Positions 1-5,832 of a DNA stretch of 15,016 nt are shown here, one piece after another. A model generated the notes under the pieces. That model was not told the origin of the DNA and did no database searches. It was given only the letters and a program-made list of their open reading frames with translations. Position 1 is the first letter of the stretch, and the number at the start of each line of letters is the position of its first letter. This stretch comes from CAZYWA01 sp964650975 [NCBI: uncultured bacterium]. Its GTDB lineage: Bacteria > JADJOY01. The stretch spans positions 1 through 15,016 of the forward strand of contig CAZYWA010000157.1 of assembly GCA_964650975.1 (NCBI GenBank), in the 5' to 3' direction. The translations under genes and the position numbers were made by a program.

Positions 1-45
1 GCGATCTTCCGGCAACGGCCCGCCGAGAAGCCCCATTGAGAACGC

Positions 46-453
46 ATGATGCCGAGCGATGAAGAGCAGATCCGCGAGCTCGTCGCCACCTGGCTGCGGG
101 CCAGCAAGGCGGGCGACACCGAGACCGTGCTGAGCCTCGTCACCGACGACGTGGTGTTCCTGATCCCCGGGCGTCCACCGATGCGGAGGGACGAGTTCGC
201 CCAGGCGATGAGGGCACAGTCGGGATCGAGTGGCATCAAGATCGACGGCACGAGCGAGATCGAGGAGGTCCAGGTGACTGGCGATTGGGCGTTCCTGTGG
301 AGCCGGCTGCGGGTGGTCGCCACGCCCGTCGACGGCTCCGCGCCCGTCGAGCGCGCCGGCCACACGCTCACGATCCTCCGCAAGGAGAACGGCCGGTGGC
401 TCGTGGCTCGCGACGCGAACCTCCTGGCACCCGTGGCGCGGCCGTCCGCATGA
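46..453 (+). CDS. SnoaL/NTF2-like (DUF4440-type) small protein
   Basis: This 135-residue protein resembles the SgcJ/EcaC/YybH group of NTF2-like cone-fold proteins, which includes small cyclase-like or isomerase-like enzymes and ligand-binding proteins. An N-terminal helix (EEQIRELVATWLRASKAGD, residues 6-24) is followed by the family-typical 'TDDVVFLIPGRPPMRRDEF' stretch (33-51). A beta-rich C-terminal half carries 'DWAFLWSRLRV' (80-90) and 'RKENGRWLVARDANLL' (112-127), the usual ending of this family. There is no signal peptide, so it should be cytoplasmic. Two ATG codons stand in tandem (46 and 49) and no strong ribosome site precedes them. The ATG at 46 overlaps a TGA at 47-49 in another frame that is open from the left edge, so an upstream operon partner may end there. 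The stop overlaps the next gene in ATGA, implying translational coupling to the acetyltransferase. Substrate and reaction cannot be read from the sequence. Confidence 0.85.
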   Translation: MMPSDEEQIRELVATWLRASKAGDTETVLSLVTDDVVFLIPGRPPMRRDEFAQAMRAQSGSSGIKIDGTSEIEEVQVTGDWAFLWSRLRVVATPVDGSAPVERAGHTLTILRKENGRWLVARDANLLAPVARPSA

Positions 454-932
454 CACCCGGCCACGATCTCGTGCTCGAGCGCGCCGACCTCACCTCGCAG
501 GCGGCGCGAGACCTGATCCACGCCCTCAATGCCGAGCTGAGCGAGGCCTACGCCGAGCCAGGCGCGAATCATTTCAGCCTGGAGGCGGCCGACGTCGCGC
601 CGGGCCAGGGTGCGTTCCTGGTGGTGCGTCGAGAAGGCCGGCCGGTGGGTTGTGGCGCGGTCCGGCTTCTCGACCCGTCGACCGCCGAGCTCAAGCGGAT
701 GTACGTCGAGCCCGCGCTTCGCGGCGGCGGGATCGGCGGATACCTGGTCGAGGCGCTGGAAGGCGAAGCCCGGCGCCTGGGCGCCACGCGTCTGGTCCTC
801 GAAACCGGAACCCGGCAAGCGGCGGCGCTGGCGCTCTACAGACGCTGCGGCTTCGAGCCGATCCCGCTCTTCGGCGAGTACTGCCTGTCCCCGGTCACCA
901 GCATCTGCCTGGGCAAGCCGCTCGGCTCGTAG
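450..932 (+). CDS. GNAT-family N-acetyltransferase
   Basis: This 160-residue protein has the full GNAT fold signature and should transfer an acetyl group from acetyl-CoA to an unidentified amine. Motif A is visible as 'LKRMYVEPALRGGGIG' (81-96), with R91-G-G-G-I-G96 forming the acetyl-CoA pyrophosphate loop after the beta-4 strand. Motif B follows as 'RLVLETGTRQAAALALYRRCGFEPI' in its usual place (residues 114-138), with the family-typical 'ALYRRCGFE'. The ATG was chosen because it gives a normal GNAT N-terminus and overlaps the preceding stop by 4 bp (ATGA). The longer open frame upstream of it only shadows the SnoaL-like gene. The pair probably forms one transcript. GNAT proteins of this type act on small molecules, antibiotics or protein N-termini, and the context does not discriminate. 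Confidence 0.9.
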   Translation: MTPGHDLVLERADLTSQAARDLIHALNAELSEAYAEPGANHFSLEAADVAPGQGAFLVVRREGRPVGCGAVRLLDPSTAELKRMYVEPALRGGGIGGYLVEALEGEARRLGATRLVLETGTRQAAALALYRRCGFEPIPLFGEYCLSPVTSICLGKPLGS

Positions 933-998
933 AGACCCGGACGGAAAGGGGCGGATAACGCCGGGGGTCGAATTGGCCCACGGGCGCCAAAGCTGCGC

Positions 999-1044
999 CG
1001 ATCCGCGCCATCCATGGTGCGCCCGGCGGCCCGGAAGCGGATCG
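999..1044. repeat. Nested inverted repeat after the GNAT gene
   Basis: The 8-bp arms CGATCCGC (999-1006) and GCGGATCG (1037-1044) are perfect inverted repeats around a 30-nt spacer. The spacer itself contains a CCATGG palindrome flanked by GCGC on both sides. It lies about 65 bp past the acetyltransferase stop, in the 269-bp gap before the PilZ gene. It may be part of a transcription end or of a longer leader for the next gene. No T-tract follows. Confidence 0.35.
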
Positions 1045-1108
1045 CCGGGTGGGGTCTCATCGAACGCCCCGCCCTGCAGAAACGCTGGATTCCAGGGAGT
1101 TTCACGCA

Positions 1109-1152
1109 GCCCGTCCGTCACCGACGGGCCTCGCTCCGCATTCGGCAGCGAG
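1109..1152 (+). terminator. Two abutting hairpins upstream of the PilZ gene
   Basis: GCCCGTC (1109-1115) pairs perfectly with GACGGGC (1123-1129) over a 7-nt loop. Directly next to it CTCGCT (1130-1135) pairs with AGCGAG (1147-1152) over 11 nt, and a short TTT follows. These could end the upstream operon or form a structured 5' leader of the PilZ gene, whose ATG is 50 bp further on. No known c-di-GMP riboswitch core was recognised. The terminator role is an inference. Confidence 0.35.
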
Positions 1153-1201
1153 TTTGCAATGGCATGGGGACAACGCCACACCAAAACCGGCGGGGGACAC
1201 C

Positions 1202-1648
1202 ATGCGAACCACAACACGACCATCATCGAGCCGCCCGGCAACCCACCACGTAGTCGGCCGCGGCGTCGTGAACGCCCACCGCGCGACCGGCGCGACCCGC
1301 CCCACCGTGGACCGGCGTGCATCGGCCCGCCGTCAGACCTCGATCCCCGTCGAGGTTGCGGTCCCGTCGGAGCTGCGGCTTCGCGCGGCGACGCTCAGCA
1401 ACATCTCGAGCGGCGGCCTCTCGTTCCTCACCACCCGGCCGATCGCTCCTGGAACCGTCGTGTCGATCCGCATCCGCCACAGCGACCTCGACGCCTTGTT
1501 CGTCGCGCGAGTCGCGTGGTGCCAGCTCTCCGACCGTGGCTACGACGCGGGCGTTCGCTTCTTCGGCACGGCCGATGCGCCGCTGGCCGAACAGCTCGAG
1601 CAGCTCTTCCACGAAACGCTCTCGCTTCACCCCGTGGCCCACGCGTGA
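1202..1648 (+). CDS. PilZ-domain protein (putative c-di-GMP receptor)
   Basis: This 148-residue protein has a basic, Ser/Thr-rich N-terminal 35 residues followed by one PilZ domain. Both c-di-GMP-binding signatures are present: RxxxR (R39-A-S-A-R43 within 'DRRASARR') and (D/N)xSxxG (N67-I-S69-S-G-G72), followed by 'LSFLTTRPIAPGTVVSIRI'. The strands 'FVARVAWCQLSDRGYDAGVRFFG' complete the six-stranded barrel, and 'LAEQLEQLFHETL' forms the usual C-terminal helix. By family, such proteins bind c-di-GMP and act on motility, exopolysaccharide or development targets; no target is encoded nearby. The ATG was chosen over longer upstream starts because GGGGGA lies just before it (about 1191-1196) and because the upstream extension runs through hairpins. 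It appears monocistronic and faces queG convergently. Confidence 0.9.
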   Translation: MRTTTRPSSSRPATHHVVGRGVVNAHRATGATRPTVDRRASARRQTSIPVEVAVPSELRLRAATLSNISSGGLSFLTTRPIAPGTVVSIRIRHSDLDALFVARVAWCQLSDRGYDAGVRFFGTADAPLAEQLEQLFHETLSLHPVAHA

Positions 1649-1653
1649 AGTGA

Positions 1654-1887
1654 GCCCCGACCCCGCATCGATCCGGCTCCCTGCCGACGGGCTCGCCCCA
1701 CGACACGTTCCTGCCCCACCCTGAACTACGCGAGCGGCTCGAGCGGACCCTTCGAGTGCCCGCCGTGCTGGTCATGGACGTCGCGCGGCACTTCGACCTC
1801 CAGTTGCTGACGTCGGTGCGCGCGGTCTTCAGGCCGGCCGGGCCGACCGGCCCCGAAGCCGCTCGATCGATCGCGTGGCCGTCGTGA
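1654..1887 (+). other. Orphan open frame without a clear start, possible gene remnant
   Basis: In the 180-bp gap between the PilZ stop and the end of queG, one plus-strand frame stays open from the TGA at 1651 to the TGA at 1885-1887. It translates to protein-like sequence such as 'FLPHPELRERLERTLR' and 'VLVMDVARHFDLQLLTSV', with mostly G/C third codon positions. The only starts are late (GTG 1756, GTG 1765, ATG 1774, giving 37-43 residues), none has a ribosome site, and the 3' end runs antisense into queG by about 59 bp. It may be a decayed gene fragment or chance in GC-rich DNA. No function is proposed. Confidence 0.2.
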
Positions 1888-2905
1888 CGACGATCGAATC
1901 CTCGTCGTCCGTCATGGCCTCGAGCGCCTCGAGCGCCCCGGGCAGCTGCGCGTTCCCGAGCGCGACCGCGACGTTCCGCATGAGCCCCGCCCGCTTGGTC
2001 CGCTTCACCGGGCTTCCCCGGTAACGGTCCGCGAATTCCGCGGCGTCGAGTCGCGCGAGCCCGGCGAGATCCGGCGCCAGCGCGCCGGCGCGAGGTTCCG
2101 CAGCAGCGAGCGTCGCCGTGCGCGGCGAGCGGCGGTTCCACGGGCAAACGTCCTGGCAGAGATCGCACCCGAAGACGTGCGTCCCCATCGCCGGCTCGAG
2201 CGCGGGATCGATCTCACCGCGGTGCTCGATCGTGAGGTACGAGATGCAGCGGCGCGCGTCGAGCACGTAGGGCTCGGGAAAAGCGCTGGTGGGACAGACG
2301 TCGAGGCAAGCGCGGCAGGTTCCGCAGCGATCGACGCCCGCGTCGTCGGGCGCGATCTCGACGGTGAGCAGGATCACGCCCAGAAACACGAAGCTGCCGA
2401 GACCTGGCGAGATGAGGCACGCGTTCTTGCCGATCCAGCCCAGACCGGCGCGCTCGGCGAGCGCCTTTTCCTGCACGGGGCCGGTATCGACGTAAACCTT
2501 CCCGGCGACGTGGTCACCGGCGCGCTCGTCGATGGCGCGCGCCAGCTCTCGCAGCCGGCGCGTGAGCCAATCGTGATAGTCGTCGCCCCACGCGTAGCGC
2601 GAGATCCAGCCGGTCGACTCCGGATGGGCGCGCTCCAGCGTGCGCGGCGCCTCGGTGTCGTAGAGCGCGGCCGCGACCAGCGCGGTGCGCGCTCCCGCGA
2701 GCGAGCGGCGCGGATCGCCGCGGCGCTCCGGATCGCGCGCGAGCCACTCCATCGAGCCGTGATAGCCCCGGCTCAGCCATTCGCGAAGGCGGTCGGCCTC
2801 GCGCCCCGGCTCGATCGAGCAAAATCCTACCCGGTCGATCCCCAGCCGCTCGGCCTCGGTGCGGATCCAGGCGGCGAGATCGCTCCGGTTGGTTTCGTTC
2901 ATCAT
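1829..2905 (-). CDS. queG: Epoxyqueuosine reductase QueG
   Basis: QueG is a cytoplasmic cobalamin- and [4Fe-4S]-dependent enzyme that reduces epoxyqueuosine to queuosine in the wobble base of tRNAs with GUN anticodons. The 358 residues match the family's usual length. Visible hallmarks are 'RYAWGDDYHDWL' (103-114), the catalytic-Asp segment 'YVDTGPVQEKALAERAGLGW' with D140, and 'GKNACLISPGLGSFVFLG' (159-176). Two ferredoxin-like cysteine sets bind the clusters: C194-x2-C197-x2-C200-x3-C204, with C220, and C247-x2-C250-x3-C254 followed by PWN. A HEAT-like C-terminal helix pair 'LMRNVAVALGNAQLPGALEA' completes the protein. The start is taken at the first of two tandem ATG codons (2905 or 2902). 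A frame extending to 3205 exists, but it would overlap the divergent deacetylase gene and has no QueG-like sequence. Other queuosine genes are absent from the window. Confidence 0.97.
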   Translation of the reverse strand: MMNETNRSDLAAWIRTEAERLGIDRVGFCSIEPGREADRLREWLSRGYHGSMEWLARDPERRGDPRRSLAGARTALVAAALYDTEAPRTLERAHPESTGWISRYAWGDDYHDWLTRRLRELARAIDERAGDHVAGKVYVDTGPVQEKALAERAGLGWIGKNACLISPGLGSFVFLGVILLTVEIAPDDAGVDRCGTCRACLDVCPTSAFPEPYVLDARRCISYLTIEHRGEIDPALEPAMGTHVFGCDLCQDVCPWNRRSPRTATLAAAEPRAGALAPDLAGLARLDAAEFADRYRGSPVKRTKRAGLMRNVAVALGNAQLPGALEALEAMTDDEDSIVVTTATRSIERLRGRSARPA

Positions 2906-2921
2906 GCTCGCCCGCGCCCAC

Positions 2922-2942
2922 CGGTGCAGTAGAGTCGCACCG
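2922..2942. promoter_or_regulatory. Dyad between divergent queG and deacetylase starts
   Basis: CGGTGC (2922-2927) and GCACCG (2937-2942) are perfect inverted repeats around AGTAGAGTC. They fill most of the 37-bp space between the divergent start codons, and the right arm ends directly before the ATG at 2943. This could be an operator serving both genes or a hairpin masking the deacetylase start. The gap is too short to hold two full promoters, so at least one promoter must lie inside the opposing gene. The role is inferred from symmetry and position only. Confidence 0.35.
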
Positions 2943-3884
2943 ATGCTACCTCGGTCCTGCTGGTCGTTGGCCAGGCTCGGTCCGCCGATCGTGGCGGGAG
3001 CCCTGGCACTCCTCGCCGGTTGTGGCGGGAAGGGACCGTCTGCCGCCGCGATGCGCGAGGCGCTGATCGTGGTCTCGCCGCATCCCGACGACGAATCGAT
3101 CTTCGGCGCCGCCACGATCCATCGGCTGGCCGCGGATCCGGCTCGATTCGTCCGTGCCGTGTACGTCTCGGGCGGCGACAAGTCGAGCGTGCCCGGCGAT
3201 TGCAACGGGATCCCGGAGGCCGAGAAGACCGAACGGATCGTCGAGCTGCGCGAGGGCGAGACGCGGGCGGCGTGGAAGGTGATGGCTCCCGACCGCGACG
3301 TGCCGATCGATTTCGAGCGCGGCCCGGATCAGGGCCTGGTGAGCGCGACGAGGCTGGTCGACGGCGTCCGCGACGACACGCTTTCTCTCGCCGGCGAGGT
3401 GGCGGTCGCCGGTGCGGTGGCCGCGGCCACGAACCTCCCCGCCGGCGTCGACCGCGCATGGATCCTCACGACGTCTCGCTACGACGGCCATCCCGATCAC
3501 CGCACGGCCTACTTCGCGGCGCGCGAGGCCGCGGAGGTGCTCCGCGAGCGCGGCGTCGACGTGCGACTGTGGAGCTGGATCGTCCACGACGAGTTCGTGC
3601 TCACCTTCATTCCAGCGTGCTGCGGAGGCGACTTTCACTGGCCCGCGCCCGGCGAGACGGACGACTACCAGGCGCTGGTGGACGTGCCGAGCCGGCCCCG
3701 TCCGCCGCACTGGGATCTCTCCCAGGATGCGTCGGAGCCAGCCGGAATCCGCCGCGAGGCGCTCACCCAGCATGTGAGCCAAGTGGTCGGTAATCCGGCG
3801 CTCTGCATGCCGGTTTACATCCCCGGTTTCTACGATCGCTGGATGGAAAAGACCGAGGAGCCGTTCTACGAGGAGCGGTTGTGA
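2943..3884 (+). CDS. PIG-L/LmbE-family deacetylase, predicted lipoprotein
   Basis: This 313-residue member of the zinc-dependent PIG-L/LmbE superfamily belongs to a group of N-acetylglucosaminyl deacetylases that includes PIG-L, MshB, BshB and LmbE-like enzymes. The metal and catalytic motif is 'VVSPHPDDESIFGAATIHRL', with H47, D49/D50 and E51. The second metal motif is 'YDGHPDHRTAYFAAREA', with H183 and H186. The C-terminal 'REALTQHVSQVVGNP' fits the family's late helix. The N-terminus is a lipoprotein signal (basic start, hydrophobic 'PPIVAGALALLAG', C27 as the lipidated cysteine in LLAGC), so the enzyme should sit on a membrane facing the periplasm or outside; most characterised relatives are cytoplasmic. 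The ATG at 2943 was chosen because it gives this signal; starts further upstream would overlap queG. The substrate is unknown, with an acetylated envelope sugar the obvious guess. Confidence 0.9.
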   Translation: MLPRSCWSLARLGPPIVAGALALLAGCGGKGPSAAAMREALIVVSPHPDDESIFGAATIHRLAADPARFVRAVYVSGGDKSSVPGDCNGIPEAEKTERIVELREGETRAAWKVMAPDRDVPIDFERGPDQGLVSATRLVDGVRDDTLSLAGEVAVAGAVAAATNLPAGVDRAWILTTSRYDGHPDHRTAYFAAREAAEVLRERGVDVRLWSWIVHDEFVLTFIPACCGGDFHWPAPGETDDYQALVDVPSRPRPPHWDLSQDASEPAGIRREALTQHVSQVVGNPALCMPVYIPGFYDRWMEKTEEPFYEERL

Positions 3885-3888
3885 GTTT

Positions 3889-3928
3889 CCCGGCGGCTCG
3901 CCACGCTCGCCGGGCGCCTCTCGGCGCC
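3889..3928 (+). terminator. Overlapping hairpins after the deacetylase gene
   Basis: CCCGGCG (3889-3895) pairs with CGCCGGG (3908-3914). An alternative, tighter hairpin GGCGCC-TCTC-GGCGCC occupies 3913-3928. They begin 5 bp past the stop codon and the two are mutually exclusive over two bases. No T-tract follows, so if this is a terminator it is of the U-less type. Confidence 0.45.
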
Positions 3929-4074
3929 GGCACGGGATCCGGGCGAGCAGCCGGTCCCGGGTCGAGGGCACTCTGGGGTCTGGTTCACGGTTCTTCACAA
4001 TTTCTCGCCGAACGAAGCAGCGCTCGGTTACGTCTCAAGGGTCTGCGCCCCCCGAATGGGCGAACGGAGGAGTC

Positions 4075-4533
4075 ATGCCCACGATCCCGTCGAATCTCCG
4101 CCCGCTGTTCCGGGCCATCACCCGAGCCGGCCTCGGCGCGCTGGCGGCGTCGGCCGTCCTCGTCGCGTCCGCTTGCGGCGGCAAGCCCGACTCGGTGTCG
4201 GCGACGCTGGCACCCAACCAATCGACGCAGGTCGAGCTTCACGTCTCGGACGTTCAGGGGAACTCCATCCTCTCGTGCACGTCGCAGACCATCGACTCGA
4301 GCGACGTCGACACCCAGACCGCGCTGCAGAACCTGTCGATCACGGTGACGTCGTTCGGGCTCACCGGCACCGACACCTGCACCGTGCAAGCGACGGTGAT
4401 GGCCGAGCCCGCGGCGGTACCGGGCACCTACCGGATCCGCATGGACGTGGGCTACACGTACCTCGACCCGGCCGGGACCGGCGACGTGATCACCGGCGGC
4501 GTCGCCGGCACCATCAAGGTCACGGTGACCTGA
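4075..4533 (+). CDS. Small putative lipoprotein of unknown function
   Basis: I do not recognise a family for this 152-residue protein. It begins with a long signal peptide (basic 'NLRPLFRAITR', then hydrophobic 'AGLGALAASAVLVASA') ending at C34-G-G-K, which looks like a lipidation site. Its lipobox is not ideal, with Ala at position -3 (A31-S-A-C34). The mature part is rich in Thr, Ser, Asp and Val and predicted to be beta-strand, as in 'SITVTSFGL' and the terminal 'GGVAGTIKVTVT', suggesting a small beta-sandwich. C68 and C102 could form a disulfide. A strong ribosome site GGAGGAG (4066-4072) precedes the ATG. About 190 bp of non-coding sequence lies before it and a hairpin follows directly after, so it is probably transcribed alone. 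It is likely an envelope-anchored protein. Confidence 0.75.
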   Translation: MPTIPSNLRPLFRAITRAGLGALAASAVLVASACGGKPDSVSATLAPNQSTQVELHVSDVQGNSILSCTSQTIDSSDVDTQTALQNLSITVTSFGLTGTDTCTVQATVMAEPAAVPGTYRIRMDVGYTYLDPAGTGDVITGGVAGTIKVTVT

Positions 4534-4540
4534 CCGGGAC

Positions 4541-4556
4541 GGCGCCGCAGGGCGCC
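4541..4556 (+). terminator. GGCGCC-GCAG-GGCGCC hairpin after the small lipoprotein gene
   Basis: A 6-bp perfect stem with a 4-nt loop begins 8 bp past the stop codon. It has the same stem sequence as the hairpin at 3913-3928 on the other side of this gene. There is no T-tract. It separates the lipoprotein gene from the promoter of the next operon, which fits a terminator. Confidence 0.45.
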
Positions 4557-4581
4557 CAGAGAGCGCACAAAAAGTCGAGAA

Positions 4582-4611
4582 TTTACAGGGATCTGACCGC
4601 GGCATTAGAAT
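4582..4611 (+). promoter_or_regulatory. Sigma70-like promoter of the HtrA-like/ftsK/lolA operon
   Basis: TTTACA (4582-4587, 5 of 6 to TTGACA) and TAGAAT (4606-4611, 5 of 6 to TATAAT) are separated by 18 bp, in a locally AT-rich patch that stands out in this GC-rich window. Transcription would start near 4618. It lies just past the lipoprotein-gene hairpin and about 45 bp before the TTG start of the HtrA-like gene, so it is well placed to drive the three-gene operon. Confidence 0.6.
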
Positions 4612-4656
4612 GCCGCCGCCCGTACGGGAGGATTCGTACTTCGTCGGGATGATCCC

Positions 4657-5832
4657 TTGCTTTGGCGAAGCCTCCGCGGTGCCGCGATCGTGCTCGCGGC
4701 GGTGGCGATCGCCGGCCCGGTCGGCGCCGCGCCCGCGCCGACCACGCCCGACGTCCAGCCGATCTTCGAGGCGTTCACCAAGCTCAAGCGCAGCTCGGAG
4801 CCCGCGGTGATCGGCATCCGGGCGCGATCCGGATTCGCCGCCGACGTCTCGAAGCAGGTGGGTCACGTCCGCGACGGCTCGGGCGCCGCGGAAACCGCCT
4901 GGAACGTGGTCCGGACGTCAGTATCGGTGCCGCTCATGCTGGTGAAGTCGCTGCTGCAGGCGGCGCTCGATCCGCTGAGCAACGCGCCGCCCGCGGCGAA
5001 CCTGGGATCCGGCTTCATCGTCGACGACCAAGGACACGTACTCACCGTGCTGGAGACCATCCGCGGCTTCGACTCGCTCGAGGGCTCGCTCGACGACGGA
5101 CGCGTGGTGCCGCTCAAGCTGCTCGGCACCGATCCCGACATCGACGTGGCGCTGCTCGGCCTGCCGCGCGACGTGGCGCGCGACCGCCGGCTGCGCAAGG
5201 TCGAGCTCGGCGACTCCGACACCGCGACACCCGGCCACTGGGTGATGGCGATGGGTTGCCCGGTCGGCAATGACCGCACAGCCACCGTGGGGCTGGTGAC
5301 CGGTGTCGGGCGCGATCTCGAGATCGGCCCTTTCGACGAATACCTCGAGACCGACTCGGCGGTGGTGCCCGGCTCGAGCGGCGGACCACTCTTCGACGAC
5401 CGGGGCACGGTGGTCGGCATCAACTCGGTGTCGGCAGCGAAGGGCGAAAACGTGGGCTTCGCGATCCCGATCAACGCGGCCAAGGCGGCGATCGCCGATC
5501 TCCAGGAGGGTCACGCGCCGCTGCGCGGCTCGCTCGGCGCAACGCTGCTCCCGGTCCGCGGCGGGCGCAAGGCCGAGTACGCTCTGCAGGTGACATCCGG
5601 CGCACTGGTGACCGGCGTCGACCCGGACGGCCCGGCGGCTCACGCCGGGATCATGCCCGGCGACGTGATCGTGGCGGTCGGCGGACGTATCACGCCGAAG
5701 CCCCGTGACGTGACGGTGGAACTGCGCGACGTGAGCGCCGGGCACGCGGTGGTCCTCACCATCGACCGCCGGGGAGCACGTCTCGACCTGCCGGTGACGC
5801 TCGCGGCACCGCCGACGGAGGGCGCGCCGTGA
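4657..5832 (+). CDS. HtrA/DegS-like PDZ protein lacking the catalytic His (probable pseudoprotease)
   Basis: HtrA proteins are periplasmic trypsin-like serine proteases that sense or degrade misfolded proteins. This 391-residue member has a signal peptide (residues 1-24, cleavage near VGA-AP), a trypsin-like domain (about 30-285) and one PDZ domain (about 290-383, with 'GPAAHAGIMPGDVIVAVGGR'). The catalytic Ser region is intact ('VVPGSSGGPLFD', S241), and D163 in 'DPDIDVALLGL' aligns with the catalytic Asp. The catalytic His of the usual 'ILTNNHV' segment is replaced: the protein reads 'VLTVLETIRG' with E133 at that position and no gap in the alignment. Proteolysis is therefore doubtful, and a chaperone, adaptor or sensor role is an inference. 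The start is a TTG at 4657, chosen because it alone gives a normal signal peptide. The ribosome site is weak, and a GGGAGGA at 4626-4632 lies too far upstream. The stop overlaps the ftsK start in GTGA. Confidence 0.88.
   Translation: MLWRSLRGAAIVLAAVAIAGPVGAAPAPTTPDVQPIFEAFTKLKRSSEPAVIGIRARSGFAADVSKQVGHVRDGSGAAETAWNVVRTSVSVPLMLVKSLLQAALDPLSNAPPAANLGSGFIVDDQGHVLTVLETIRGFDSLEGSLDDGRVVPLKLLGTDPDIDVALLGLPRDVARDRRLRKVELGDSDTATPGHWVMAMGCPVGNDRTATVGLVTGVGRDLEIGPFDEYLETDSAVVPGSSGGPLFDDRGTVVGINSVSAAKGENVGFAIPINAAKAAIADLQEGHAPLRGSLGATLLPVRGGRKAEYALQVTSGALVTGVDPDGPAAHAGIMPGDVIVAVGGRITPKPRDVTVELRDVSAGHAVVLTIDRRGARLDLPVTLAAPPTEGAP

Noticed and set aside
1-49. End of an upstream gene at the left edge
   Set aside because: All three plus frames are open into the window and stop within about 60 bp, including a TGA at 47-49 overlapping the first ATG; too little sequence to choose one or call a gene.
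610-1653. Long plus-strand frame spanning the GNAT and PilZ genes
   Set aside because: It is out of frame with both recognised genes and translates to Arg/Ser/Pro-rich noise.
2177-2932. Plus-strand open frame opposite queG
   Set aside because: queG is unmistakable on the minus strand; this frame is an Arg/Ala-rich shadow with no recognisable domain.
4649-4651. ATG near the GGGAGGA site as the start of the HtrA-like gene
   Set aside because: It is in a different reading frame and leads to an Arg/Ser/Pro-rich shadow; the TTG at 4657 gives a proper signal peptide in the right frame.
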